Below are positions 44,129 through 52,752 of a DNA stretch of 64,000 nucleotides, piece after piece. The notes under the pieces were generated by a model. The model was not told the DNA's origin and ran no database searches. It saw nothing but the letters and a program-made list of their open reading frames with translations. Position 1 is the stretch's first letter; every line of letters starts with the position of its first letter. Source of the DNA: Rubrivivax sp. (GTDB taxonomy: Bacteria; Pseudomonadota; Gammaproteobacteria; Burkholderiales; Burkholderiaceae_C); contig JAIXYO010000019.1 of NCBI GenBank assembly GCA_027490215.1, positions 62,001 through 126,000 on the forward strand. Direction: 5' to 3'. The position numbers and the translations under genes are program-made.

Positions 44129-45052
44129 ATGCCTGTCTCCCTCGCCGGCCAACTGGTGGTTGCGATCTCATCACGCGCCTTGTTCGATTTCGAGGAAGAG
44201 AACGAGGTGTTCGAGGCCAGCGACGACCGAGCCTACATGCGGCTGCAGCTTGATCGTTTGGACGTGACAGCCAAGCCAGGCGTTGCCTTCTCTCTGGTCA
44301 ACAAGCTGCTGGCGTTCAACCACGCCACGTCAGCAGACGCCACCGACTCATCCCCCACGCAGCGCGTCGAAGTGGTGATCCTGTCGCGCAATGATCCGGT
44401 GTCTGGCATGCGGGTGTTCCGATCGGCCAAGCAACACGGCCTGCCGATCCAGCGCGGCGTATTCACCCGGGGTCATCCGCCCTGGCGCTACCTGCAACCA
44501 CTGAACGCGAACCTGTTTCTGTCGACCAACGAGGCCGATGTGCGCTCCGCCCTCGAAGCGGGCGTGCCAGCCGCCCGTGTGTACCCTCACTCGGCGCGCG
44601 CTTCGGCGGCACATCCGAACGAGGTGCGCATTGCCTTCGACGGCGATGCGGTGTTGTTCTCCGATGAGGCCGAACAGGTGTTCCAGCGTGCCGGTTTAAG
44701 CGCGTTCCAGGAACACGAGCGTGACCGCGCCGAAAAACCCTTGGCAGCGGGCCCATTCAAGCCCCTGCTCGAAGCACTGCAAAGGCTGCAACACGCGGCC
44801 ACGCCAGCGATGAGCATCCGCACCGCGCTAGTGACTGCGCGCAGCGCGCCGGCCCACGAGCGCGCGATCCGCACGCTGATGGACTGGGACATCGAGATTG
44901 ACGAGGCGATGTTCCTCGGCGGACTGGCCAAAGGCGAGTTCCTGCGCGAGTTCGAGCCCGACTTCTTCTTCGACGACCAGACCGGCCACATCGAAAACGC
45001 GGCACCGCATGTTCCTGCCGGACTGGTCGCCTCCGGCGTGCTGAACCGCTGA
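44129..45052 (+). CDS. 5'-nucleotidase (PF06189 family)
   Basis: Protein of 307 residues resembling cytosolic 5'-nucleotidase family PF06189, a HAD-related fold that dephosphorylates nucleoside monophosphates. Visible blocks are VVAISSRALFDFEEEN, VEVVILSRNDPVSGMRVFRSAKQHGLPIQRGVFTRGHPPWRYLQPLNANLFLSTNEADV, the aspartate site VRIAFDGDAVLFSDEAE and HIENAAPHVPAG near the C-terminus. It lies 56 bases after the AAA+ gene, with a hairpin between, and is convergent with tyrS. Confidence 0.85.
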   Translation: MPVSLAGQLVVAISSRALFDFEEENEVFEASDDRAYMRLQLDRLDVTAKPGVAFSLVNKLLAFNHATSADATDSSPTQRVEVVILSRNDPVSGMRVFRSAKQHGLPIQRGVFTRGHPPWRYLQPLNANLFLSTNEADVRSALEAGVPAARVYPHSARASAAHPNEVRIAFDGDAVLFSDEAEQVFQRAGLSAFQEHERDRAEKPLAAGPFKPLLEALQRLQHAATPAMSIRTALVTARSAPAHERAIRTLMDWDIEIDEAMFLGGLAKGEFLREFEPDFFFDDQTGHIENAAPHVPAGLVASGVLNR

Positions 45053-45065
45053 CGCTGTCAGCTGC

Positions 45066-46322
45066 TCAGCTCAGGGTCACACGCGCGAATTTGCGCTTGC
45101 CCACCTGCAGAACATAAGTCCCGGCGCCGAGCTTCAGGCCACGGTCGCTGACGACGTCACCATCCACCTTGACGCCGCCGCCGTCGACCAGCCGAAGCGC
45201 TTCACTGCTCGACGACGCCAACGCAGCCTCGCGCAGCAAGGCCCCGATCCCCAGCGGTGCGCCAGTAATCGCCAGCTCGGGGATGACATCCGGCACACCA
45301 CCGCGTGCGCGCAAGTTGAAATCGTTCTCCGCCGCATCGGCCGCCGCGGCGCTGTGGAACCGGGCGGTGATCTCCTTGGCCAGCATCACCTTGGCATCCT
45401 TCGGATTGCGCCCAGCCTCGACCTCGGCTTTCAGCGCGGCAATCTCCTCCTCGGAGCGGAAGCTCAGCAACGTGAAGTAGCGCCACATCAGTGTGTCGCT
45501 GATCGACAGCAGCTTGGCGAACATCTCGTTGGGCGCTTCGCTGATGCCGATGAAGTTGCCCTTGCTTTTGGACATCTTCTCGACGCCATCAAGGCCTTCG
45601 AGCAGCGGCATCGTCAGGATGCACTGAGGCTCCTGACCGTACTCGCTTTGCAGTGCACGACCGACCAGCAAGTTGAACTTCTGGTCGGTGCCGCCGAGCT
45701 CGAGGTCGCTCTTCAAGGCGACCGAGTCATAGCCCTGCATCAGCGGGTACAGGAACTCATGCACGCTGATCGGCGTGCCAGCCTTGTAGCGCTTGGTGAA
45801 ATCGTCGCGCTCCATCATCCTCGCCACGGTGTAGCGCGAGGCCAGTTGAATCAAGCCGCGCGCGCCCAGCGGATCGCTCCATTCCGAGTTGTAGCGGACC
45901 TCAGTCTTCCCGGCGTCGAGCACCAGGGTGGCCTGCTGGAAGTAGGTCTTCGCGTTGTCTTCGATCTGCTCGCGGGTCAGCGGCGGTCGGGTGGCGTTGC
46001 GGCCTGACGGGTCGCCGATCGTCGACGTGAAATCGCCGATCAGGAAGATCACTGTGTGGCCCAGATCCTGCAGTTGTCTGAGCTTGTTCAACACCACCGT
46101 GTGACCAAGATGAATGTCAGGAGCAGTCGGGTCGAGTCCGAGCTTGATGCGCAAGGGTGTGCCCGTGGCCTCGGCGCGTGCCAGCTTGTTCAGCCAATCG
46201 GCCTGTGGGAGCAGTTCATCGCAACCTCTTTGCGTGGCACGGAAAGCCGCCAGGACACGTTCTGTCACAGGAAATGTGCTCAAGCCGGGCGTCTTCGGGT
46301 CGATGTGGTCAAGTGGCGACAT
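45066..46322 (-). CDS. tyrS: Tyrosyl-tRNA synthetase
   Basis: Class I aminoacyl-tRNA synthetase of 418 residues. The HIGH-like motif is [11 protein letters not shown] and the KMSKS motif is intact ([14 protein letters not shown]). The tyrosine-binding region [37 protein letters not shown] and a C-terminal S4 RNA-binding domain ([18 protein letters not shown]) are present. It resembles the TyrZ/long-S4 type. Divergent from the M23 peptidase gene. Confidence 0.97.
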   Translation of the reverse strand: MSPLDHIDPKTPGLSTFPVTERVLAAFRATQRGCDELLPQADWLNKLARAEATGTPLRIKLGLDPTAPDIHLGHTVVLNKLRQLQDLGHTVIFLIGDFTSTIGDPSGRNATRPPLTREQIEDNAKTYFQQATLVLDAGKTEVRYNSEWSDPLGARGLIQLASRYTVARMMERDDFTKRYKAGTPISVHEFLYPLMQGYDSVALKSDLELGGTDQKFNLLVGRALQSEYGQEPQCILTMPLLEGLDGVEKMSKSKGNFIGISEAPNEMFAKLLSISDTLMWRYFTLLSFRSEEEIAALKAEVEAGRNPKDAKVMLAKEITARFHSAAAADAAENDFNLRARGGVPDVIPELAITGAPLGIGALLREAALASSSSEALRLVDGGGVKVDGDVVSDRGLKLGAGTYVLQVGKRKFARVTLS

Positions 46323-46371
46323 GTCGGGAAACTACGTAATAAAAGACGGGGCAATTGGCGCATTCAACCTA

Positions 46372-46400
46372 TCGAAATCGGCCGAACCCGTCGGTATACT
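46372..46400 (+). promoter_or_regulatory. Sigma-70-like promoter for the M23 peptidase gene
   Basis: TCGAAA (46372-46377, four of six -35 positions) and TATACT (46395-46400, five of six -10 positions) are separated by exactly 17 bases. It lies 163 bases upstream of the peptidase start, implying a long leader of about 155 bases. Confidence 0.5.
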
Positions 46401-46562
46401 GCTGTCTCGTTTTGGGGCATCGGCAAGCGCAGGGATCTCGAGTCAGGCTGCCGCTCTCACCTGTTTGAACCGTTCCACAGTTTACGGGACTGGTTTACAC
46501 AGCCGCATTAATCTGGTTTGCGTCACGCAAGTCTTCACTCCGAGCGATGCGCTCCCTGAACT

Positions 46563-47954
46563 TTGACTTCACCTGACTTGATTGATCGCATGGCTGCCCG
46601 TCTGGGCCAGCATGCTGCCGGCCTGGTGCGTCGGCATCCCCGTCGGTTCTACGCTGCCATCCTGCTGAGCTGTGCAGGCTTCGGTGTCACAGCGTTCGGT
46701 GTGGCGCCCCTCGCATCGATCGACACACAGACTCAACAGCTCATCACAGAATCAGTCGCCCCTGCGGACTTGCAAGCGCAGGTTTCGTCGCTGGCCCAGC
46801 AAGAGTTGTCCCTGCTTCGAAACGAGACAACGCGACCTGGCGATACGGTGGACAGCCTGCTGCGCCGACTCGGCGTTGCTGACGCTGAAGCGGCCGCCTT
46901 CCTGCGCCGCGACAAGCTTGCGAGAGAGCTTCTGTCGGGTCGCAGTGGCAAGATGGTGCAGGTGCGCGCGGACGCATCGGGCCAGATGGATGAGTTGGTC
47001 GCGCGCTACCCGGCCCGCAGCGCTGCGCAATTCACCACGCATTTCACCCGGTTGCGCATCACGCGCGCCGGTAACCAGTTCGATGTCCGCATCGAGACAG
47101 CGCCGCTGGCCGCCATGTCGAAGATGGGCAGCGGCGTGGTGGTCAATTCCCTCTTCAATGCGACCGATGAAGCTGGCCTGCCAGACTCCATCGCTACTCA
47201 ACTGGCTGAGGTTTTCGCGACTGAAATCAACTTCCATCGGGACCTGCGCCGCGGTGACACTTTCTCGGTGATTTATGAAACGCTGACCGCGGATGGCGAG
47301 CCGATCACCTGGAACGAATCTGCCGGTCGGGTGCTCGCGGCGGAGTTTGTCAACAAGGGTGAATCGCATTCGGCGATCTGGTTTGAAAGCACGCAAGCGG
47401 GTCAGCGCGGTGCTTATTTCGACCCGAGTGGCCGCAGCAAGCAGCGCTCTTTCCTGGCCAGCCCGATGGAGTTTTCGCGTGTGACTTCGGGCTTTGCGAT
47501 GCGCTTTCACCCGATCCTGCAAAACTGGCGCAAGCACGCCGGTATCGACTACGGCGCGCCCACTGGTACGCCGGTTCGCGTCGTCAGCGACGGCATCGTG
47601 GAGTTCGCCGGCTGGCAGAACGGGTATGGAAATGTTGTCGTGGTCAAGCACGCAGGCGATCGCAGCACGCTTTATGCGCACCTGAGCCGCCTCGATGTGC
47701 GCAAGGGACAAGCGGTGGAGCAAGGCATGCGCATTGGCGCCGTCGGCATGACGGGCTGGGCCACAGGGCCGCACTTGCATTTTGAATTCAAGGTGGGCGG
47801 TGTTCAGCGCGATCCGTCGGTGATCGCGAGCTTGGCCAACACCGTCGCGCTTGCGCCCGCATCGCGCGAGCAATTTGCGCAACTCGCGCAATCGGCAAAG
47901 ACCCAATTGGACGTCGCGCGAAGTACGAACCCGGCGAACGCAGTATTCGAGTGA
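46563..47954 (+). CDS. M23-family murein DD-endopeptidase (MepM-like)
   Basis: Protein of 463 residues with an N-terminal membrane anchor or signal (about 22-44, RFYAAILLSCAGFGVTAFGVAPLA), a LysM-like/OapA-like central region (RPGDTVDSLLRRLGVADAEAAAFL) and a C-terminal LytM metallopeptidase with intact zinc motifs HAGIDYG, HLSRLDV and HLHFEF. Such enzymes cleave crosslinks in peptidoglycan. Translation is drawn from TTG 46563; an ATG at 46590 in frame would be nine residues shorter, and neither has a good Shine-Dalgarno. Confidence 0.93.
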   Translation: MTSPDLIDRMAARLGQHAAGLVRRHPRRFYAAILLSCAGFGVTAFGVAPLASIDTQTQQLITESVAPADLQAQVSSLAQQELSLLRNETTRPGDTVDSLLRRLGVADAEAAAFLRRDKLARELLSGRSGKMVQVRADASGQMDELVARYPARSAAQFTTHFTRLRITRAGNQFDVRIETAPLAAMSKMGSGVVVNSLFNATDEAGLPDSIATQLAEVFATEINFHRDLRRGDTFSVIYETLTADGEPITWNESAGRVLAAEFVNKGESHSAIWFESTQAGQRGAYFDPSGRSKQRSFLASPMEFSRVTSGFAMRFHPILQNWRKHAGIDYGAPTGTPVRVVSDGIVEFAGWQNGYGNVVVVKHAGDRSTLYAHLSRLDVRKGQAVEQGMRIGAVGMTGWATGPHLHFEFKVGGVQRDPSVIASLANTVALAPASREQFAQLAQSAKTQLDVARSTNPANAVFE

Positions 47955-47989
47955 GTTCAACATCGACCTGTTTCCTTTCAAGACAGCCG

Positions 47990-48013
47990 AGGCCCGCACC
48001 AGCGGGCCTTTTT
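47990..48013 (+). terminator. Rho-independent terminator after the M23 peptidase gene
   Basis: Perfect 8-bp stem AGGCCCGC / GCGGGCCT with an ACCA loop, followed by TTTT, 36 bases beyond the peptidase stop and 18 bases before the anmK start. The anmK gene must therefore have readthrough or its own promoter. Confidence 0.85.
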
Positions 48014-48030
48014 CTTTGGCGGAGAGCGGA

Positions 48031-49161
48031 ATGGTGAATCGACTCTTCATCGGACTGATGTCCGGCACCTCACTCGACGGCGTCGATGGGGTGCTGGTGG
48101 CGTTCAGCGATACGCCACCGCTTGAAGTGCGGGCCCACATCCACCGGGCGTTCCCAACCGAGTTCGCGGCCGAGTTGCTCGCGCTGAACACGGCCGGCAA
48201 CAATGAACTTCACCGCGCCGCACTGGCGGGCAACGCGGTGTCGCAGGCCTACGCGGAGGTGGTGCGATCCCTGCTCGAAATCGCCAAGGTGACGCCGTCC
48301 GAAGTGGTCGCGATCGGAGCCCACGGTCAAACCGTCAGGCACTGCCCTGGCGCGTTCGACGGCATCGGTTACACGGTGCAACTTTGCAATGGTGCGCTGC
48401 TGGCCGAGTTGACCGGCATTGATGTGATCGCAGATTTCAGGTCGCGCGATGTGGCGGCCGGTGGTCAGGGCGCACCGCTTGTGCCCGCCTTTCACCGCGC
48501 GGCCTTCGGTCGCAACAACGACAGCATGGCCGTGTTGAACATTGGCGGGATGAGCAACCTGTCGGTCCTGGGTACAGACGGCAGAACGTTCGGCTTTGAT
48601 TGCGGCCCTGGCAACGTGCTGATGGACCACTGGTGCGCGCTCCATCGCGGCGAGCCGTACGACCGAGATGGGGCTTGGGCGGCAGCGGGCTCCGTCCAGG
48701 AAACGCTGCTCGGTGTGATGCAAAACGAGGCTTACTTCTCAATGCCTCCACCCAAGAGCACCGGCCGTGATCTGTTCAACGCGGTTTGGCTGAGCCAGTG
48801 CCTGGACCGAACTGGAGCCATGGGACTGGCACTTGATGCAGTCGATGTGCAGACCACACTGACCGAATTGACCGCATGGTGCTGCCAGCAATCGATTGCT
48901 CAATACACGCCCGCGGCGAGCCGACTACTGGTCTGCGGCGGTGGCGCCTACAACGTTGAACTGATGCGCCGCTTGGCGCAGCGTCTTCCGCAGATGAAGA
49001 TTGAGCCCACAGAAGCGCTCGGGCTGGCTGCCGATCAGGTCGAAGCCGTCGCCTTCGCCTGGCTGGCGAGCGCTTGGGTCGACCGCCACGCGGGCAACCT
49101 GCCCACCGTCACCGGGGCTCGAGGTCCGCGTATCCTTGGTGCGCTGTACCCGGCAGGCTGA
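48031..49161 (+). CDS. anmK: Anhydro-N-acetylmuramic acid kinase
   Basis: Kinase of 376 residues that opens and phosphorylates 1,6-anhydroMurNAc to MurNAc-6-phosphate in cell-wall recycling. The N-terminal GLMSGTSLDGVDGVLVAF, the AIGAHGQTVRHCP and QLCNGALLAELTGIDVIADFRSRDVAAGGQGAPLVPAFH blocks and LNIGGMSNLSVL, FDCGPGNVLMDHW are diagnostic. GGAGAGCGGA sits before the ATG. Gene order M23 peptidase-anmK-erpA links peptidoglycan cutting to recycling. Confidence 0.96.
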   Translation: MVNRLFIGLMSGTSLDGVDGVLVAFSDTPPLEVRAHIHRAFPTEFAAELLALNTAGNNELHRAALAGNAVSQAYAEVVRSLLEIAKVTPSEVVAIGAHGQTVRHCPGAFDGIGYTVQLCNGALLAELTGIDVIADFRSRDVAAGGQGAPLVPAFHRAAFGRNNDSMAVLNIGGMSNLSVLGTDGRTFGFDCGPGNVLMDHWCALHRGEPYDRDGAWAAAGSVQETLLGVMQNEAYFSMPPPKSTGRDLFNAVWLSQCLDRTGAMGLALDAVDVQTTLTELTAWCCQQSIAQYTPAASRLLVCGGGAYNVELMRRLAQRLPQMKIEPTEALGLAADQVEAVAFAWLASAWVDRHAGNLPTVTGARGPRILGALYPAG

Positions 49162-49167
49162 GTAACG

Positions 49168-49548
49168 TCAGACCGAGAAACTGGAGCCGCAGCCGCAGGT
49201 GGTCGTCGCGTTGGGGTTCTTGATGACGAATTGCGCACCCTGCAAATCGTCCTTGTAGTCGATCTCAGCGCCCATCAGGTACTGCAGGCTCATCGCGTCG
49301 ATCAACAGGGTGACCCCGTTCTTGTCCATGCGGGTGTCGTCTTCGTTCAGCACCTCGTCAAAGGTGAATCCGTACTGGAAACCCGAGCATCCACCACCCT
49401 GGACGAACACTCGCAACTTGAGGTCAGGGTTACCTTCTTCATCGACGAGTTCCTTGACCTTTGAAGCAGCGCTGTCGGTGAAGACCAACGGAGGCGGTGG
49501 TTCGTCCTGTGTTGCGGTGAGGTGGTTGTGTTCTGCGGCAGCGTTCAT
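49168..49548 (-). CDS. erpA: ErpA, iron-sulfur cluster insertion protein
   Basis: A-type iron-sulfur carrier of 126 residues that delivers clusters to apoproteins. The three conserved cysteines are visible, in [11 protein letters not shown] and the C-terminal [40 protein letters not shown] is the canonical start of the domain. It is convergent with anmK (six-base gap) and follows rpsI on the same strand after a strong terminator. Confidence 0.96.
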   Translation of the reverse strand: MNAAAEHNHLTATQDEPPPPLVFTDSAASKVKELVDEEGNPDLKLRVFVQGGGCSGFQYGFTFDEVLNEDDTRMDKNGVTLLIDAMSLQYLMGAEIDYKDDLQGAQFVIKNPNATTTCGCGSSFSV

Positions 49549-49606
49549 GGGTGCTCCTGAAAATCTTGGGCATCGAAGGTGGATTATGAACCGTGTACCC
49601 AGAACG

Positions 49607-49632
49607 AAAAAGGTCGCCGTTCGGCGACCTTT
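49607..49632 (-). terminator. Rho-independent terminator after rpsI
   Basis: On the minus strand a 10-bp stem, AAAGGTCGCC / GGCGACCTTT, with a four-base loop is followed by further T residues. It lies 21 bases after the rpsI stop and separates the ribosomal operon from erpA. Confidence 0.88.
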
Positions 49633-49653
49633 CGCTGCGTGTGCGATACCGGA

Positions 49654-50046
49654 TCAGCGCTTGCTGAACTGCTTGCGACGACGCGCGCCATGGAAGCCGA
49701 CCTTCTTGCGTTCGACCTCGCGGGCATCGCGGGTGACAAAACCGGCACGACTGAGTTCGGGCTTCAACGCTGCGTCGTAATCGATCAGCGCGCGGGTGAT
49801 GCCGTGACGCACTGCGCCGGCTTGGCCAGATTCGCCGCCGCCATGGACGTTGACCTTGACGTCGAAAGCTGCGTCGTTGGCGGTGAGCATCAAAGGCTGC
49901 TTGACGATCATGATCGAGGTCTGGCGGCCGAAGTACTCATCGACGGTCTTGCCGTTGACGAGGATCTGGCCGGTGCCCTTCTTCATGAAGACGCGAGCGA
50001 CGGACGACTTGCGACGGCCTGTACCGTAATTCCAATTACCAATCAT
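49654..50046 (-). CDS. rpsI: Ribosomal protein S9
   Basis: 30S protein of 130 residues. It begins [20 protein letters not shown] and ends with the very basic [15 protein letters not shown] tail that reaches toward the P-site t[27 protein letters not shown] is the family core. A second ATG three bases upstream (50047-50049) is also possible; the chosen start gives the usual length. It lies ten bases after rplM. Confidence 0.98.
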   Translation of the reverse strand: MIGNWNYGTGRRKSSVARVFMKKGTGQILVNGKTVDEYFGRQTSIMIVKQPLMLTANDAAFDVKVNVHGGGESGQAGAVRHGITRALIDYDAALKPELSRAGFVTRDAREVERKKVGFHGARRRKQFSKR

Positions 50047-50056
50047 CACATGCCCC

Positions 50057-50485
50057 TTAGATTTCCAGCGCCTTGGGCTGCTGTGCGGTGTGCGGGTGCG
50101 TGGCGCCGGCGTACACCTTCAGTTTCTTGACCATGGCGTAACCCAATGGACCCTTGGGGAGCATGCCCTTAACAGCCTTCTCGAGCGCACGGCCCGGATG
50201 CTTGGCTTGCATGTCCTTGAACTTCGTCGCGATGATGCCGCCGGGGTAGCCGGTGTGCCGGTAGTACACCTTGTCATTGGCCTTGTTGCCAGTGACGCGA
50301 AGCTTGTCTGCGTTGACGATGACGATGAAGTCGCCGGTATCGACGTGAGGCGTGTAAATGGCCTTGTGCTTCCCGCGCAAACGGAGGGCGACTTCACTGG
50401 CCACCCTGCCGAGGACCTTGTCGGTCGCGTCGATCACAAACCACTCATGCGTCACTTCGGCCGGTTTGGCGCTGAAGGTTTTCAT
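50057..50485 (-). CDS. rplM: Ribosomal protein L13
   Basis: 50S protein of 142 residues, the standard length. [54 protein letters not shown] and [20 protein letters not shown] are diagnostic. It is the first gene of rplM-rpsI with a leader of about 155 bases and a palindrome over the candidate promoter. Confidence 0.98.
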   Translation of the reverse strand: MKTFSAKPAEVTHEWFVIDATDKVLGRVASEVALRLRGKHKAIYTPHVDTGDFIVIVNADKLRVTGNKANDKVYYRHTGYPGGIIATKFKDMQAKHPGRALEKAVKGMLPKGPLGYAMVKKLKVYAGATHPHTAQQPKALEI

Positions 50486-50853
50486 GGTTATTCCTGTACG
50501 AGAAAATTGCCTTGGACATCAACGGACGAAATGCCCGCCGTCCTGAGCTAGCGTTGGAACTGCTTCTGGAATGGCAGCCTCTTCGGAAACTCATTGCGCC
50601 AGACCCGGCCGCACCACCTGATGGCATGAAAAATCAGGTTAGCCTGCGATCATATCAGACGCAGGCAAGCTCGGGTAAGCCAGATCAGACGCGCTGGGCG
50701 GCGAGCGCTTCTAACGATCGGTGCCATGAGATTCGGAAGATACATCTTTGGTCTGCGACGGCGATAGCATCGGACGATCGGCGAGGCCTCGGCCCGCCAG
50801 GCCATCTTTCAACGCTGGATTCCTGCCTTGTGAACGCTGCCCCTGCCCTTTCA
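50486..50853. promoter_or_regulatory. Intergenic region between rplM and the DUF2726-like gene
   Basis: These 368 bases hold no gene I trust. On the rplM side is an extended -10 and palindrome near 50650, leaving an rplM leader of about 150 bases that could carry L13 control. On the plus strand I could not identify a promoter or Shine-Dalgarno for the downstream gene. Confidence 0.5.
50642..50666 (-). promoter_or_regulatory. Palindrome over the rplM-rpsI promoter -10
   Basis: A perfect inverted repeat, GCCTGCG-N11-CGCAGGC. On the minus strand the spacer contains TG-A-TATGAT, an extended -10 element (TATGAT at 50649-50654). The position makes this a candidate operator. An obvious -35 is lacking, as is usual with extended -10 promoters. 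Confidence 0.5.
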
Positions 50854-51684
50854 ATGTTGATTGCCGCGTTGCTGGTAGGCGCGGCCCTGGGCGGGCTGGC
50901 GGTCTGGAGATGGGCGCCACCGCGCAGGCGCCTGTCGCCGCTGCCGACGGAATGGACACTGGCTGCGCGGCGCGTGCTCAATGCAAACGAGCGGCGCGTC
51001 TACAACCAGCTCCGACTGGCATTCCCCAGTCACATCGTGCTACCCAAGCTGCCGCTGGTGCGCTTGTGCCAGCCGGCTACGCCCGACCAGGTGAAGTTCT
51101 GGTTCGAGTTGATCGGGGCGGCCCATGTGACGTTTGCCGTGTGCAACCCGAATGGCCACGTGGTCCTGGTGATCGACCTGGACAGCACACGCAACCACTC
51201 GCGTCGCAGCACCCGAATCAAGGAATCCGTGCTGGCAGCGTGCGGCATCCATCGGCTTCACTGTGCTGCAGATGACTTGCCCTCCATCGAGGACTTGCGC
51301 TCGCTGCTAAAGGACATCAGCGCGCGCAAACCCACTGCGGCATCCCTCAGTGAGCCCGTCAGTGACGCATTCGGTGAGGCCGTGATCTCACCCGTGCCGT
51401 CGCTTCCAGCAGCGCCAGTGATTGCAGTAGTCGACCGAATGGCCGCCCCCCACCCGTCCGATCCTCCCGCGGCGCGGCACGACCAGAGCGTCTTCCTAGA
51501 CTCCTTCTTCACCAGCGATGAGCGGTCAGCGTCAGCACCTGACAGCGAGTCACCGCCCGATCTGCCCGAGTGGCCGCCCGTTGCACCTTCGAGCAACCAG
51601 ACCAAGGGCGCTGCCGTATCCGACGAGGCGGCTGACGACGCCCGATGGAGACGGGCCCCCGTCCGCCTTGCCAGTGGACGTTGA
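50854..51684 (+). CDS. DUF2726-like membrane-anchored protein
   Basis: Protein of about 276 residues with an N-terminal transmembrane helix (residues 1-19), then a compact domain at about 32-165 with LNANERRVYNQLRLAFPSHIVLPKLPLVRLCQ, VTFAVCNPNGHVVLVIDLDSTRNHSRRSTRIKESVLAACGIHRLHC and DLPSIEDLRSLL, a DUF2726-like pattern reminiscent of nuclease/DNA-associated folds. The last 110 residues are Pro/Ser/Asp-rich and disordered. An upstream GTG at 50830 would add eight residues. Divergent from rplM. Confidence 0.7.
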   Translation: MLIAALLVGAALGGLAVWRWAPPRRRLSPLPTEWTLAARRVLNANERRVYNQLRLAFPSHIVLPKLPLVRLCQPATPDQVKFWFELIGAAHVTFAVCNPNGHVVLVIDLDSTRNHSRRSTRIKESVLAACGIHRLHCAADDLPSIEDLRSLLKDISARKPTAASLSEPVSDAFGEAVISPVPSLPAAPVIAVVDRMAAPHPSDPPAARHDQSVFLDSFFTSDERSASAPDSESPPDLPEWPPVAPSSNQTKGAAVSDEAADDARWRRAPVRLASGR

Positions 51685-51705
51685 TCGATCGCATACGATC
51701 GTTGG

Positions 51706-52743
51706 GTGCCTGAAGTCCCTCCCGTTGTCGCCGTTTCACCCACCCCGTTCTCCGGACTGACGCCCGAGCTGATGCTCGATGCGCTAGACGGCGTCGGTCT
51801 GCGCAGCGATGGTCGATTTCTGCAACTCAATTCCTACGAAAACCGCGTTTTCCAGGTGTTCCTGATCGACGGTACGGCGGTGGTGACCAAGTTCTATCGG
51901 CCCGAACGCTGGAGCGACGCGCAGATCCTCGAAGAGCACGCGTTCTCGGCCGAACTGGCCGCCGAGGAGATTCCAGTAGCGGCGCCGTTGATCCTGGCGG
52001 CCGAACCCGATTCACCGCTGCAGGTCACGCTGAGCGGTGCGCCGCCCACGCTGGGCACCGTGACGATCCCAGAAGGCGCCTACCGTTTCGCGGTGAGCCA
52101 GCGCAAGGCCGGCCGCGCGCCGGAACTCGAGCAGCCGGCGACGCTGGAGTGGATTGGCCGGTTCATCGGCCGCATGCATGCGGTCGGCGCGCGCAAGCCC
52201 TTTGCGCATCGTCGCAGCCTGACGGTGGCCGAGTTCGGCTGGGACTGCCGCGACTGGCTGCTTGCGCACGGCAACATCCCGTCGGAGGTGGAGCCCGAAT
52301 GGCACGACGCCGTCAACGCGGCGCTGACCGAGGTGCAGCGCGCGTTCGACCGCATCGGCGATCTGAACCCGATCCGCCTGCACGGCGATTGCCATGTCGG
52401 CAACGTGCTGTGGACGGACGCGGGCCCACACTTCGTCGACCTGGACGATTGCCTGATGGGCCCGGCCATCCAGGACCTGTGGATGCTGCTGCCTGGGGAC
52501 GAAGCCGCCGCCAAGCCGCAACTGCGCTCACTGCTTACCGGCTACGAGCAGTTCATGGACTTCGACGATCGCCAACTCGCCTTGATCGAGCCCTTGCGCA
52601 CGCTGCGCATCGTGCACCAGAGCGCCTGGCTGGCCAAGCGCTGGCGCGACCCGGCTTTCCCGCCCAGCTTTCCGTGGTTCGGCACCAGCGGCTACTGGCA
52701 GCAACTGGCGCAACAGCTCAGACAGCAAGTCGCGGCGCCCTGA
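51706..52743 (+). CDS. srkA: SrkA/RdoA-type stress response kinase (YihE family)
   Basis: Protein kinase of 345 residues with a choline-kinase-like (APH) fold. Motifs are QLNSYENRVFQVFLIDG, VVTKFYRPERWSD with the ATP-binding Lys, the catalytic loop RLHGDCHVGNVLW and the metal motif FVDLDDCLMGPAIQDLWML. E. coli SrkA protects against stress-induced death by counteracting MazF. The start used is a GTG at 51706, 21 bases after the upstream stop; no strong Shine-Dalgarno is present. Confidence 0.93.
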   Translation: MPEVPPVVAVSPTPFSGLTPELMLDALDGVGLRSDGRFLQLNSYENRVFQVFLIDGTAVVTKFYRPERWSDAQILEEHAFSAELAAEEIPVAAPLILAAEPDSPLQVTLSGAPPTLGTVTIPEGAYRFAVSQRKAGRAPELEQPATLEWIGRFIGRMHAVGARKPFAHRRSLTVAEFGWDCRDWLLAHGNIPSEVEPEWHDAVNAALTEVQRAFDRIGDLNPIRLHGDCHVGNVLWTDAGPHFVDLDDCLMGPAIQDLWMLLPGDEAAAKPQLRSLLTGYEQFMDFDDRQLALIEPLRTLRIVHQSAWLAKRWRDPAFPPSFPWFGTSGYWQQLAQQLRQQVAAP

Positions 52744-52752
52744 GGGCCTGCA

